From NCBI GenBank assembly GCA_032622095.1, contig CP136063.1:28958987-29022986 (forward strand): a stretch of 64,000 bases of DNA. The letters run 5' to 3'. The position numbers were made by a program, and so were the translations under genes. The notes under the pieces are model-generated. The model was not told the DNA's origin, searched no databases, and saw only the letters and a list, made by a program, of their open reading frames with translations. This stretch comes from Siphonodentalium dalli (Eukaryota > Mollusca > Scaphopoda > Gadilida > Siphonodentaliidae). Positions 1 through 12,292 of this stretch are shown in pieces. How positions within the stretch are numbered: the first letter of the stretch is position 1; each line of letters opens with the position of its first letter.

Positions 1-1554
1 TTTTTTAGATTTTCAATTGTCATCTGCTACAACAAAGAATGCATATTATTAAAGTAGAATAATTTGTATTTGTTGACCATATTCATTTAGGCCTAAAGTT
101 CTAGATCCCTAATTTTCATTTGAAATATATGACACGTACAAGTGAGGCATAAAAAAGTTGGAAACTATAAATACTGGCACATCAACATTCACTTGTTATG
201 CCCACAGCCATGTTCAGGGCATATACAATGTATATAACATGTTAGTAATTTCATCAACTTGTACGGATATTTATATCATGAATATTATTTTATGTGCACC
301 TGTTCTCACTTTACATGCATGGACACATATTATGGTTGGGCTGGGGTATATTCCACACTTGGCATTGCACATTTGAAATATCGCAAGAGATATGGCTAAT
401 CATCAAACTTTTTATTACTCTCAGGACTATTTGTTGTTAGAACTTATATTTTATTTTGTTTCAAACGGCACGCCTGTGTATATACGCATGAATAATCTGA
501 AACTCGTCTATAGTATTGATCTCTAGCCTATGTGTCAGCTCTAAATATATGATATATGAGGTGATCGACGCTATAGCGCCGGTCTTTTCCCGATCACTCG
601 ACCAAACATAAAATTGTATTACCGGCAGTGATATTATCTAAAATCAAATTAGTGGTATTAAAATTATTTTGAAACTCGCATTTCTAAAGTTTCAAAATTC
701 AAGCGTATAGGCCATTGTACTGTTCAAACTGATAACGATGTATTTTGTTCTGTGGCGGTGTGGGGGTTAACTCAGTAGGCCTATTCATCACATTACTGTA
801 AAGCTGCCATTTTATTGACAGTGTGTCAATCAAGACAGGGGAGTAGCTATATATACACACGTTAGCAAAACGCGGCACACATCAAAGGCTGCGTCAGTGT
901 GGCTTCAGACAAATACACATCTGCCAATCGCCGAAAATCCCGCCCCCTCAGCAAAACAAAAACGACTGACTGCGATTGGTTTAGCAAAGCCACGTGTATT
1001 CGCTCTTCGGACTCAATTGTGTACTTCTCATATTTTTCGCGGGCATGAGTGAAACGAATCGATGCGTGCCGCAATTAATTTTACCTGGCACTGTGAACCG
1101 ATTGCACTATTAACTTTGATATAATATGCGGTTAATGCAGAAGATCTATTTGTGCCCACTGGTCACGTCGTATGTGTATCTTAATTTTCTTATTCCCCGT
1201 TAATGTTAAAAGACGGCGACCAATGAGTACATCATCTGGTCCAGTCGGAGTGTTTCGAATTTTGTGGTCAGCTCTTCACCTTGGCTGGGAATATATGATT
1301 TACGTGGCATGCAATTTAAAACAAACAAAAACAATACTGATTTAACAGTACAAATAATATTATATCCACAACAAACTGACGCAGTGATTACAATGAAGAT
1401 GCAGGAGTTGCGTTTAAAATAAAAAAACGACCGAGAAAAGCAAGAAATTCGGGTAAAAAAATAAAATTACAATCGGGAAAAATTAGGGTCGGGGGTTTTG
1501 AACATGGGTCGGTCGGGTTAGCAGAAACACGGATAATTTTTTTTTAGGCCTAAG
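1..1554. other. No gene recognised
   Basis: AT-rich non-coding DNA. Only short unrelated open frames are present, with no motif, splice pattern or internal repeat that supports a gene. A more GC-rich patch with CCAAT-like sequence lies near 880-1010 and could be regulatory, but nothing else supports that. Confidence 0.5.
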
Positions 1555-2291
1555 GTTACAATTTGAGATATACAGTGTTACAAAAGGTGGTAAGGTTACC
1601 ATTTCTCTCAAAATGCTGTAAAAGTATATTTATTCGTGGTGGTTCAATTTTCGTGGTTATAGATAACCACGAAACTAAAAACCCCACGAAATAATGTTAT
1701 CTTCGAAACTAATGCAGTTGCCATTTTGAGAATGTCATGCGGGAGGGACATGTAACTCTATTGACCCAATGTACACTCAAATCCTGGGGAGTTATGAGAA
1801 GAGTGCCATTCACCTAGATATGTAGGTTTATGTAATACAATCCCGTTGTTGACAATTTCAATAGTCATCAACAAAGGCTTGAACACGCGACATGTTAATT
1901 AATTATATGCTTAGTGTGGATGCGCAATTTCCGACGGATCGCCGAGGTTTCTGCACTTTTATTAGTTGGATATTTGGACTTGATTGTTATTATTGGAGGT
2001 TTTGAGGCGACAGTATCGGTGGTCCCACGAATTTGTGAACCCACGAAAAAGTCATAAATGGCTGAAACACGAAAATTGCTACCAACGAATTTAAAGCCAT
2101 TCACAGTGAGCAACTTATCAACAAGTGAAACGCCAAGCATATAGGCCTGTGAAGCTCAGTTCAGAGAGTGGGCGTTGCATATGCGCCAATACTCAGTTTA
2201 GAGAGGTGGCGTGGCATATGCCCCTGATTCTCAGTTTAGAGATTGGGCGTGGCATATGCCCCCGATGTTCAGTTTAGAGAGTGGGCAATAC
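1555..2291 (+). repeat. Block R copy 1, first part
   Basis: This stretch is repeated in the same orientation at about 45,655-46,214, with long runs of near identity starting at a shared GAGATATAC..GTGTTACAAA motif. Near its end (about 2,150-2,290) it contains three to four copies of a unit of roughly 57 bp centred on GTGGCATATGCSCC. No protein is recognisable. It continues at 4,332 and 5,385 after the inserted elements. It is probably part of an old transposon or segmental duplicate. Confidence 0.7.
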
Positions 2292-2829
2292 TTAAAGGTG
2301 GATTATCTCTTTGTAAACATGTTTTATATAGTTACCGGGGTATAAAATATTAGATCTGAATCGAAGACTCCTGTCCAGAAATGCTTCTATCGATTAATAT
2401 TAATTTTATTTCGAATATTTTCTAGTCTAAAAAGGTGTAGTTGTTTAGCTAATTAACAATAGTGGTTACTGTTAACAGTGACCAGAAATTTTATTGTACA
2501 ATTTTGTCACAAATAAACGTTAATTATACTTATTAGCGCTTTATATCCATCATCGCTTATAGCTATGGAACAAAACAATACACACAATCAATCTGGGACA
2601 TTTGACGTTCGGCACGTAGCCATAGGAACAGCCCAGTGCTCTATATCACAATTTGGTATCATCAGAATGGTCTGTTCTAAAAATAGACACATAAACGGTC
2701 CCACTTAAATATTCGAAATAAAATCAATATGAATTGATAGAAGCTTTTCCGGACAGGGGTCTTCAGTTCATATTTATTATTTTATACCCACGCCACTATT
2801 TAAAATTTGTTATTTAAACAGATCTTTAA
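2292..2829 (+). mobile_element. TTAAAGG-family MITE, copy A
   Basis: The element begins TTAAAGGTGGATTATCTC and ends in a worn, shortened version of the inverse end (ATTTAAACAGATCTTTAA). Copies B (2,826) and C (60,748) share the body, which carries the motifs TTACCGGGGTATAAAATAT and GAAGACTCCTGTCC. The block-R paralog near 46,215 lacks the insertion (AATACTTAGTATT), giving an empty site. TTAA flanks are typical of piggyBac-type integration, but no transposase is encoded, so the superfamily is inferred. Confidence 0.65.
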
Positions 2830-4331
2830 AGGTGGATTATCTCTTTGTAAACATGTATTATTTAGTTACCGGGGTATAAAATATTAGATTTGAATCGAAG
2901 ACTCCTGTCCGGAAATGCTTTTAGGCCACAAAAAAAAGGGTTTTGATTCTCGGGCAATTTTTTTTGAGAATCGATGAGGGAGCGAGGGTTTTATTTTTAT
3001 TTTTGTTATGGGGATAATGCCCATAGTTAGCATGGGTTATTATACCTTCCCAGGTTAAGAAAATCTAATGAGAACATTTTGATATAAACTAATGTATTCC
3101 ACTATAAAGCATGACCAATTATCACATTAATCATTATGGAAACGGGCCCACTCGCCCCAGGGCCAGCTCGCCCCAGTCGACCTGGGCCAGCTCGCCCCGG
3201 GCCAGCTCGCCCCAAGGGATAATGTCTTATTTGCACACTATAAAATGGTGCTCTCGGATAATTTTGTCGCCAAATATATTCAGTAACATCGGTGAATTTA
3301 ACTTAATTAAAGAGAATACGCATGGACAGATTTTTTTGGGTCCGTTCGATTCTCGTTCTCTGTTATAAAACACGGAATACAACAAAGACGGAAACGGAAC
3401 TAAAACAATCGAAGTTTAAATCGGGATTATACATTTTATATCTATCTATATACTTTAATATTTATCCATCTATACTATAGTAACTATATATACTAGCCAT
3501 AAAAACTTCAAATACTATTAAATTAAACCAGCATACACATCGCGAATACGCACCATATTTCTTTCCGGTTTGCGTTCCCGAAATTGGAAATCATTATTGT
3601 TTACAGCACGGAAACACATTTGACTTAATAAACTTGGGGTTTGGGCAGCTTGTGGTGACAATATACCTGGTAGTTATCGTTGCCTAGTGTCTGTTGTTGA
3701 ATACCAACACATACACCATTGTATGTCTATCATATTCTATGTTTGAAACATAACTAATTTCTCTTTTCTAGTTTCCCATTTTCGTGTTATCATTTGACAG
3801 CATCGGTCAATTTGAAAATCGTAATAAAATGCTTCAACGCGGGCCTTTTTTCCAGACGCGGCTATGCCCGAGAATCAAAACCCTTTTTTTTTTTGGCCTT
3901 ATCGATTAATATTAATTTTATTTCGGATATTTTCTGGTCTAAAAAGGTGTGTTTGTTCCGCAAACGAACAATAGTGGTTACTGTTAACAGAGACCAGAAA
4001 TTTTATTTAACAATTTTGTCACAAATAAACGTTAATTATACTTATTAGCGCTCATATCTGTGGAACAAAACAATACAGACAACCAATTTGTGACATTTGA
4101 CTTTCGTTGCGTAGCCGTAGGAACAGCTCAGTGCTCTATATCGCAATATGGTATCATCCGAATGGTCTGTTCTAAAAATAGTAACATGAACGGTCCCGAT
4201 TTAATATTCGAAATAAAATCAATATTAATTGATAGAAGCTTTTCCAGACAGGGGTATTCAGTTCATATCTATTATTTTATACCCACGCAACTATTTAAAA
4301 TTTGTTATTTAAAGAGATAATCCATCTTTAA
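2826..4331 (+). mobile_element. TTAAAGG-family MITE, copy B
   Basis: Head-to-tail with copy A and sharing one TTAA. The left end is TTAAAGGTGGATTATCTCTT and the right end is the inverted AAGAGATAATCCATCTTTAA, so inverted termini of about 25 bp are visible. The body matches copy A except for an inserted element at 2,923-3,899. Without the insertion the unit would be about 530 bp, matching A. Non-autonomous: the short open frames inside it have no recognisable content. Confidence 0.7.
2923..3899. mobile_element. Nested TIR element (AGGCC ends)
   Basis: It interrupts copy B exactly where copy A reads straight through (AAATGCTTCTATCG). The ends are inverted repeats of about 34 bp that start AGGCC, continue with an A-run, then GGGTTTTGATTCTCGGGC. 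Any target duplication is very short (about T or TT). The interior has a GC-rich patch at 3,150-3,215 with four copies of a GGCCAGCTCGCCCC unit, and no transposase. The superfamily is not assigned. Confidence 0.6.
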
Positions 4332-4839
4332 TATTAGTATGTCAGGAATATTTTTTTATTTTCTAAATCAGTGGGCCCTTATGTATAACATATATGTATC
4401 CAGGGAAATTTGAAAGTCATTGCATTGAAGCTATCCAATCATTTGTTCATACACAAAAATGAGAGGGATGTGCACAATGATTTTTGTGAACTTAGTACTG
4501 TGGTATGGTTGTCTTCTTTAAAAGGTAAGAGGTTGGATATTTTTCAGTGGTGTGCAATTAGAAATTTCAAGTTGAAGAGCCCTGCTCATCGGAGAACCTC
4601 CAGCTATGTCCATGCTTAGAACTACTTGTCTCAAGTGATATTGTAGAGACATATGAATAAAATGTCTATATAATAGTACACCCACTGGATTCAAGTATAT
4701 AAATTGGGCACTTTTTTACCCCCAGACATGTGAATATAGACTTGGTGGCATTTACGAGATCATGGAAAATTGACATTGCAAATTAATGTGAAATTTTATT
4801 TGTCATTATATGAATAACAATACAATGATAATAAATACA
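4332..4839 (+). repeat. Block R copy 1, second part
   Basis: Continuation of block R, matching about 46,225-46,785. It carries a short degraded open frame (4,410-4,619) whose longer counterpart lies at 46,230-46,559. The encoded peptides share NERDVHNDFCELSTVVWLSS but match no family I can name. Probably a pseudogene fragment of an old mobile element. Confidence 0.55.
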
Positions 4840-5384
4840 ATTATTAATTAGGTACGCGTTATCGGCCGCAATATGTATAATGCTGCCGGCATCATAAGTA
4901 ACGAAAGTTGGCCAATAAGTGCAAAATCACGGCCAATAAGTAACAAAAAGTCAGCCAATAAGTAGAAAACGCAGCCAATAAGTCAAGGTAACATAAATGA
5001 CGTCATAAGTAATTGGCTCGATCAGCAAAGAATATTGTGTCGACGGAAGATAGATTGCAGTTATTTTCGGATGATTTACGGCCATCACTGTTTTGGGAAA
5101 TAAATATACATGTACGTGGATGAACAACATGTATCCGTATCAATATCATTCCCAGTGGAAACAGACAGTACTGTGAAATCGCTGCAAGTTCTTCGCAAAG
5201 TTCACAAGAATAATAATTGCTAAAATAATTTAATAAAACACACAATGGTATATCTATGTTAACATATTCATCCTGTGAAACAATTATTACATTGTTGCTA
5301 ATTAATAAAATACTTATTAATTGGTTGTTTCCACATTGACCGAGTTATGAGGCCCCGGTCTCATAACTCGGCCAATTAATAACA
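4840..5384. mobile_element. TIR element inserted in block R
   Basis: Absent from the second block-R copy, where the flanks join near 46,780. The ends are imperfect inverted repeats (TTATTAATTAGG.. and the inverse of ..GGCCAATTAATAA). Inside are four GCCAATAAGT repeats (4,911-4,985) and, close to the right end, a palindrome of about 32 bp (5,340-5,371; CCGAGTTATGAG and its inverse). There is no coding region, so it is a non-autonomous element of unknown superfamily. Confidence 0.55.
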
Positions 5385-6060
5385 TATAATATATAGAATA
5401 GACATAATAGAAAGAAAGTTAATTGATATTCAATCCCGCCACCATGAAACATGTGCAATTCCAAAAATCACATGCACACATAAATCAACCGCAATGTTAC
5501 ACGACATATGAACATTTCACATAATGATAAGAAATCTAACAAGATCAGTTTGTGGTTGAATGTATTCCTGTTGAATTGGTCGATCCTGGTCACCGCCGTC
5601 TTCCACACTGTCTTCTCGAAGGCGATTGGTTGCGTTGGCATATAGCGGAAGAACTTCTGCCTTATGGAAGTGATCTTGTCTTTGTTTAGGGGCTTTTTGG
5701 ATCGGGTTCCCTGTGCACATCTGTTTAAATAGTATTTCTTGTATAGAGCTGTATAGAGAACATCTTTCCCACCACCTTCCTCAAGAACAGGGCATAGTCG
5801 TCAGATGATTGTGAATATATCACGTCCATGGTGTCCTCGGGAAGGTAGTTGGCTGGCACTGTGGTCAGGTTCTGGGCTGTCTCCAGCATAAAAGTCATGG
5901 TCTGTTGGTTTATGACCGCTGGCACCCTCTCCATTGGGATCAGCATAAACTTCGGATTCATAACAAAGATCTTTGATGGTTGCTGAGAAGCGGGCCTTTC
6001 TGAGGAAGCTGGTCGTTCTGAGGAAGCTGGTCGTTCTGGAGAAGCTGGTCGTAACAAATT
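5385..6060 (-). pseudogene. Unrecognised broken ORF in block R copy 1
   Basis: Open frames at 5,725-6,114 and 5,517-5,720 on the minus strand correspond to 46,895-47,125 and 47,139-47,459 in block R copy 2. Both copies encode a segment with FVMNPKFMLIPM, ERVPAVINQQT, and PEDTMDVI, then VVxKMFSIQ, but stops and shifts fall at different places. Copy 1 has a small in-frame duplication (RPASSE units, about 6,000-6,045). I do not recognise the family. Shared peptides in two decayed copies indicate a former protein, probably from a mobile element. Confidence 0.45.
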
Positions 6061-6239
6061 ATAAGGATAAGACGATATATTATCACGAAATATATATACA
6101 TGCAGTGCATGCACATATACAAATATAAATATGAATTCAGTCTCTCATGCAGTCATCTTCCATGCTGTTTTTCATCTAGTTTATCATGTTTGAGGCTCTC
6201 GTGTTGTGGAGGTTGAATAATGAAGTCAATTATGTCTGC

Positions 6240-6450
6240 CGTACGTTTTGTGTATCGGATGGTGGGTTGGTGGTGCCGTACATTTTGTGTATCGTTGGTG
6301 GTGGCATTGTTGGTGCCATACATTTCGGGTTGTGGGTTGGTGGTGTCGTATGTTTTGTGTATCGGGTGGTGGCGTTGTTGGTGCCATACGTTTTGTGTAT
6401 CAGGTGGTGGGTTGGTGGTGGCGTTAGATATCCCTCTGGTGGTTGATTTT
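6240..6450. repeat. GT-rich degenerate minisatellite
   Basis: Irregular tandem units of about 36 bp based on GGTGCCATACRTTTTGTGTATC alternating with GGTGGTGGYRTTGTT. Because the units lack stop codons, open frames run through both strands (for example 6,153-6,476 minus, proline/threonine/asparagine-rich). They look like by-products of the repeat rather than genes. Confidence 0.6.
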
Positions 6451-6477
6451 TTAACAGGAGTGGCTTGGCGTTTCACC

Positions 6478-6779
6478 TGTCTGTTCCTATAACAACTCCA
6501 CTAACTCGCTCACATCCGGAGAGCGCATAGCCGTTTCATCCCACTCAGATGAGGAATCATTCTGAAATTAAAATAACGGAAATGATTAATGAACTGCTCC
6601 CCCACTCAGTTTGAAATGTAAAGAATTTACAGCGAGAATGCATAATCAGAACAATCAAAACAGGTTTTGGCAATGAATTAGTCGCCGATATGACGATTCA
6701 AATTCTGATAAAAATGATTTATTGAATATCGGACCATTAACACCACAAAAGTACATGTTCAATCTTTGTACTGTACATA
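6478..6779. other. No gene recognised
   Basis: About 300 bp of AT-rich DNA between two repeat arrays with no supported feature. Confidence 0.5.
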
Positions 6780-6985
6780 GAAAATATACATATTATATAA
6801 CTTCAATAGTATGTACATATATATATAGCTTCAATAGTATGTACATATATGTATAGCTTCAATAGTATGTACATATATATATATAGCTTCAATAGTATGT
6901 ACATATATATATAGCTTCAATAGTATGTACATATATATATAGCTTCAATAGTATGTACATATATATATAACTTCAATAGTATGTA
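6780..6985. repeat. Minisatellite, about 28-bp unit
   Basis: About seven tandem copies of (AT)n-AGCTTCAATAGTATGTACAT, with small length changes in the TA run of each unit. Non-coding. Confidence 0.85.
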
Positions 6986-6989
6986 GTAA

Positions 6990-7407
6990 GGTGGTGGACA
7001 ACCAGGTGAAACCGGAAATCTTTTTAAAGCCATACATATAGTGTACTTATTTTCAGTGATTCAATTGATATAACTCGGCCGACTGTCACCTACGAGTTGG
7101 AATTGTGGACTAGCTAGATTTTCATTATGATTTGGGAGGAATACTCAGCCATAAAGTTATGGCAATAATTTTGACAAGGATCACTGAAGATAATCACTAT
7201 ATTAGGAGGAGAGTATTGCCACGTTTTTCTGGTAAATTAATTTGAGAATATCTGTACTGAACATAATTATGTTTAATTTGTGATATTTACAATGTTATTC
7301 ATGAAATTGGCATTATATCATCAATCAATCTATATATACATACATGCAAATACAGTTATATTACAGTATCAAATGACATCATCAATATGCTGCATCATCT
7401 TATGTGG
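6990..7407. other. No gene recognised
   Basis: AT-rich DNA; no open frame or repeat with support. Confidence 0.5.
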
Positions 7408-7545
7408 TTAACCCTTTCAGTGCCAAGTCCGATTTTTGTATCGGCCCATATTTCTTTGGATCTTTTTTCAAATTTATTGATTATTATAATGTGATACATT
7501 GATGGAAAGAGCTCTAAAAATCAGACTTGGCACTGAAAGGGTTAA
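7408..7545. mobile_element. Short TTAACCCTTT MITE
   Basis: A 138-bp element bounded by TTAA on both sides. Ends TTAACCCTTTCAGTGCCAAG and the inverse CTTGGCACTGAAAGGGTTAA form a near-perfect inverted repeat. The interior keeps CCGATTTTTGTATCGGCC. The ends resemble those of the elements at 36,139, 42,625 and 62,361, so this is a small member of the same TTAA family, probably mobilised by a piggyBac-type enzyme (inference from TTAA and the CCCTTT start). Confidence 0.7.
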
Positions 7546-7736
7546 CCCTTTCACAAAGTTAAGTTTAGTTTCAAGGAAGAATTCTATTCAATTGTTAATA
7601 GTCCTGTCGAACAGTTTTCCAATCTTATTACTTTGGGCTATAGTGCGGTAATTATTAGAATCGTTGTGATCTTTCTTGTCAATAATTGTTAAGATAGATT
7701 TCAACTTCTTGGGAAGTGACATGTAAAGAGTTAATT
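7542..7736. mobile_element. Possible second TTAA MITE sharing a boundary
   Basis: Starting from the right TTAA of the previous element, the sequence again reads TTAACCCTTTCACAAAG. An inverse TTAACTCTTTACATGTCAC end appears near 7,715-7,736. The ends are only partly similar, so this call is weak. Confidence 0.3.
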
Positions 7737-8032
7737 AAATAATTTCCTTATCTCATCTACGACGTTGCGGATGATTTGTCATAAATAATCAGCACTTGCA
7801 CTAGTTACAGTTGAGGCTGAAGGCTGAATAGCGAGCTTGTGTTGACATGAATCTCTGCACAACAAGATGGAGTGCATTAAACCATGAACCATAGTTCTTC
7901 TCTTCCTGAAAACACTTTATTCCTGATGCCGTCTTTACTTTGAGTGCAGTGTCCTTTGCAAATTGATATTAATTTTTATGTGTACCCATACCATGTATGC
8001 TACACATAATGCCGACGTCCGGATCAACCATC

Positions 8033-8064
8033 CTCCGTCCGTCCGTCCGTCCGTCTGTCTGTTT
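8033..8064. repeat. (CCGT)n microsatellite
   Basis: Tandem CCGT/CTGT units, about seven copies. Confidence 0.85.
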
Positions 8065-8430
8065 ATGATAACACACTCCTCACCTGTATAGTTTTTGGTA
8101 TCGATCGGTTTAGAAATTATTAACACTTTGCATCCGCACATAGTCATGTTCTATCCGATGCCATAACTTAAGTATTTTTTGACCGATTGTGTTCATATTT
8201 GATATGTAGGTTTATGATGACACACCCCTCACCTGTATAGTTTTTGGTATCGATTGGTTGATCGGTTTAGAAAATAATTAACCCTGCACACAAATGCTAT
8301 CTGATGCATCTAAGTCAAACAATTTTCTTCTGATATGCCTCACATTTCTTACCTAGGTTTTTCTTAGCACGTTCTTTATCTGTATGGTTTTTGGTATCGT
8401 TTATTTAACCCTTTCTGCTCTTGTTTTTAA
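8065..8430. repeat. Degenerate tandem repeat, about 145 bp
   Basis: Three diverged copies of a unit containing CACCTGTATAGTTTTTGGTATCG and a following TTAGAAATTATTAAC stretch. Related copies reappear at about 11,520-11,780, on the far side of the 160-bp array, so the array seems to sit inside an older repeat field. Confidence 0.55.
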
Positions 8431-9229
8431 ACAGAATTCATCCAAGCTGTGTTGACTTAAATATTGTTCATCTGATCAGCACCAATTTGGTACAACTGGT
8501 CCTCACCCCGAAATACAGATCAGGTTCGAATTTGAGTTTGATCTGGTATATTTTAACAGTTATGGCCATTTAAAATTCAAGTAGCTGATAATCTAATTAA
8601 TGCCTGCAGGCACTGTTAGCTTAGAAGAGGAGATCTTATTACACAGCCAGTGTCTTATTGGAAATGAGTTTTGTTTAGCTTGACATTAGATAAATACCAT
8701 GGCTCACAGAGTCAAATCTCTTTAGACACATCACAGCGATAGTGGTTCTCTCCTGTATGGACCAGAACACCTGATCAAACAAATCTCTCAACACTAATAA
8801 AATTTCTCTCCTGACTCTCAGACTCTATCACACAGTGTGCTAGCATCTCTAAAACATTGACAAAACCATGATTGATGACTCTCTGGTCCATTCTGTACAA
8901 AATTAATTTAACCCCTTTGTTGAAACAGGTTCATGACATTAGGGACTGACTTATTGTATGGGTGTCTAAATTCAATGACATGCTTTTATAGACTGTTTGT
9001 GTTTATCAGTTCATTATTTTGGGTAAGATTAACCCCATTCTATCCGATTTTATATCCATTGATTATTAGCTCAACTTTACTTTGTAAATGGCTTTGTCGT
9101 CCGTCGTCCGTGTGTGCGTGTGTACGTAAGGCGTCAACAATGCAGGCTACAGGTCGTACCTTTGGTCGGATCATTATGAAATTTGTCATAGCTGTTGACA
9201 TCAACATTTAGACCAGAATGATTAATTTT
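8431..9229. other. No gene recognised
   Basis: AT-rich DNA. An open frame at 8,933-9,211 has no recognisable content and its end already belongs to the start of the tandem array. Confidence 0.4.
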
Positions 9230-11380
9230 GGGGTCATTCGGAAAATAAACATGGCCGCCAGTGGCCATCTTGGATTTAAAAATTCAATCCATTAGCACGG
9301 GCTACAGGCCGTACTGTTTGATAGATCATCATGAAATTTGTCATGGATGTTAATATTGACATGTAGATGGGAACAAGTCATTTTGGGGTCATTCGGCCAA
9401 AAAACATGGCCACCAGCAGCCATCTTGGATTTTACTCTTTGTATGACTAAATCCTTTAGCACGGGCTACAGGTCGTACCTTTAGTCTGATCATCATAAAA
9501 TTTGTCATGGCTGTTGATATTGGAATGTAGATGGGAACGAGTCATTTTGGGGTCATTCGGACAAAAAACATGGCAGCCAGTGGCCATCTTGGATTTCAAA
9601 ATTTAATCCATTAGCACGGGCCACAGGTCGTACTGTTTGTCTGATCATCATGAAATTTGTCATGGATGATAATATTGACATGTAGATGGGAACGAGTAAT
9701 TTTGGGGTCATTCGGCCAAAAAACATGGCCGCCAGCAGCCATCTTGGATTTTACTCTTTGTATGACTAAATTCTTTAGCACGGGCTGCAGGTCGTACCTT
9801 TAGTCTGATCATCATAAAATTTGTCATGGATGTTAACAATGACATGTAGATGGGAACGAGCAATTTTGGGGTCATTCGGCCAAAAAACATGGTCGCCAGC
9901 AGCCATTTTGGATTTTACTCTTTGTATGACTAAATCCTTTAGCACGGGCTACAGGTCCTACTTTTAGTCTGATCATCATAAAATTTGTCATAGATGTTAA
10001 TAATCACATGTAGATGGGAACGAGTCATTTTGGGGTCAATCTGCCGAAAAACATGGCCGCCAGCAGCCATCTTGGATTTTACTTTTTGTATGACTAAATC
10101 CTTTAGCACGGGCTACAGGTCGTACCTTTAGTCTGATCATCATAAAATTTGTCATGGCTGTTGATATTGGAATGTAGATGGGAACGAGTCATTTTTGGGT
10201 CATTCGGACAAAAAACATGGCCGCCAGCAGCCATCTTGCATTTAAAAATTTAATCCATTAGCACGGGCCACAGTTCGTACTGTTCGTCTGATCATCATTA
10301 AATTTGTCATGGATGTTAATATTGACATGTAGATGGGAACGAGTAATTGTGGGGTTATTTGGCCAAAAAACATGGCCGCCAGCAGCCATCTTGGATTTTA
10401 CTCTTTGTATGACTAAATTCTTTAGCACAGGCTACAGGTCGTACCTTTAGTCTGATCATTATAAAATTTGTCATGGATGTTAACAATGACATGTAGATGG
10501 GAATGAGTAATTTTGGGGTCAATCGGCCAAAAAACATGGCCGCCAGCAGCCATCTTGTATTTTACTCTTTGTATGACTAAATTCTTTAGCACAGGCTACA
10601 GGTCGTACCTTTAGTCTGATCATCATAAAATTTGTCATGGCTGTTGAAATTGGAATGTAGATGGGAACGAGTCATTTTGGGGTCATTCGGACAAAAAACA
10701 TGGCCGCCAGCAGCCATATTGCATTTAAAAATTTAATCCATTAGCATGGGCCACAGTTCGTACTGTTCGTCTGATCATCATGAAATTTGTCATGGATGTT
10801 AATATTGACATGTAGATGGGAACGAGTCATTTTGGGGTCATTCGGACAAAAAACATGGCCACCAGCGGCCATCTGGGATTTCAAAATTTAATCCATTAGC
10901 ACGGGCCACAGGTCGTACTGTTCGTCTGATCATCATGAAATTTGTCATGGATGTTAATATTGACATGACATGTAGATGGGAACGAGTAATTTTGTGGTTA
11001 TTTGGCCAAAAAACATGGCCGCCAGCAGCCATCTTGGATTTTACTCTTTGTATGACTAAATTCTTTAGCACGGGCTACATGTCGTACCTTTAGTCTGATC
11101 ATTATAAAATTGGATGTTAATGACATGGAGATGGGAACGAGTCATTTTGGGGTCAATCGGCCGAAATACATGGCCGCCAGCAGCCATCTTGGATTTTGCC
11201 AGCCATCTTAGATTTTACTCTTTGTATGACTAAATTCTTTAGCATAGGCTACAGGTCGTACCTTTAGTCTGATCGTCATAAAATTTGTCATGGATGTTAA
11301 CGATGACATGTAGATGGGAACGACTCATTTTGGGGTCATTCGGACGAAAACATGGCCGCCAGCAGCCATCTTGGATTTAA
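9230..11380. repeat. Tandem array, about 160-bp unit, 14 copies
   Basis: The anchor ACATGGCCGCCAGCAGCCAT recurs 14 times, near 9,251, 9,407, 9,568, 9,724, 9,888, 10,051, 10,217, 10,369, 10,535, 10,698, 10,853, 11,014, 11,170 and 11,349. Two subtypes are mixed. A shorter one (about 155 bp) has AATTTAATCCATTAG after the anchor; a longer one (about 163-166 bp) has TTTACTCTTTGTATGACTAAA. Open frames of about 60 codons on the minus strand repeat with the unit and are by-products. Satellite-like and non-coding. Confidence 0.9.
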
Positions 11381-12290
11381 CTTTTCTCTTCATGTCTATA
11401 AACTAGTATTAGACATTCAACTTTCCACATTCCTAATCGTTCCATTGACTGTAATACATTAAATTATTCCCTTTCCAAGTTGAGCTACAGTGTCATTGAC
11501 ACTTTCATGTTTATAGTTCTTGGCATAGTTTATGATAACACACCCCTAACCTGCACAGTGAGGGTCATTTGGTTTATTTGCTCAAAAATATTAACATCCT
11601 CCACCAATCCTGTTGACACAATGTGATAACTAAATATTTTTCACTTGATCACTATATAAATAATTCTGCATAAAAACATTTTATATCCAATCATTATCAC
11701 TCATTTTATATCCAGGTCTATACATCCCTCACTTGTATAGTTGTTCAGGTATTGATTAGTTTTTGAATCGGGAACTATTAACTCTTTTGTCCCATCTAAA
11801 AGAATTTTTAATATGCAGCTAACACAAAACATAATAAAAAAAATAACAATATTAAAAAAATCATAATATGTTATGTCTCACATTCCAGTGTAATAAGCAA
11901 ATAAATAACTATTTTGTCTTTAACTGCTATGGTGCTTCTCTCTGACTATGGATTGAGCTTAATTAGCTTTATCACTCTATAAGATATATCTGTGTTGAAG
12001 TGACTTAATAGGTTGAAATGGAATGCCACATCCGTGTTCCTATTGTGTTTATGTGAGCAAGGTGCCCAATAAGTCTGATTCCACTTGTGACCTTAATAGT
12101 AAGGTGTCAATTATTGAAACTTTTGCACTCGTGAAAAGGTTGGTGTAAGGATTTATTAAAATAGCTAATCGGTATCGCCAAGGTATGGGTTAAACATCTG
12201 CCGATCGTGATCGGCCTCTCGTTTGAATTTGTTTCTAATCTGTGCGACATTGAACTATATTTCTGGGTTTCTGTCTCTCTAATGCACCGA
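11381..12290. other. No gene recognised; diverged repeat copies
   Basis: Holds two or three worn copies of the 8,065-type repeat (11,520-11,780). Otherwise AT-rich DNA without a gene signal. Confidence 0.45.
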
Positions 12291-12292
12291 GT

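Noticed and set aside
4840-5384. Helitron, because of a palindrome near its right end
   Set aside because: No CTRR end after the hairpin and no 5' TC start; inverted termini are present, which Helitrons lack.
9708-11071. A family of 60-77-residue minus-strand proteins (MFFGRMTPKLL..)
   Set aside because: They repeat exactly with the 160-bp satellite unit and differ by stops and shifts.
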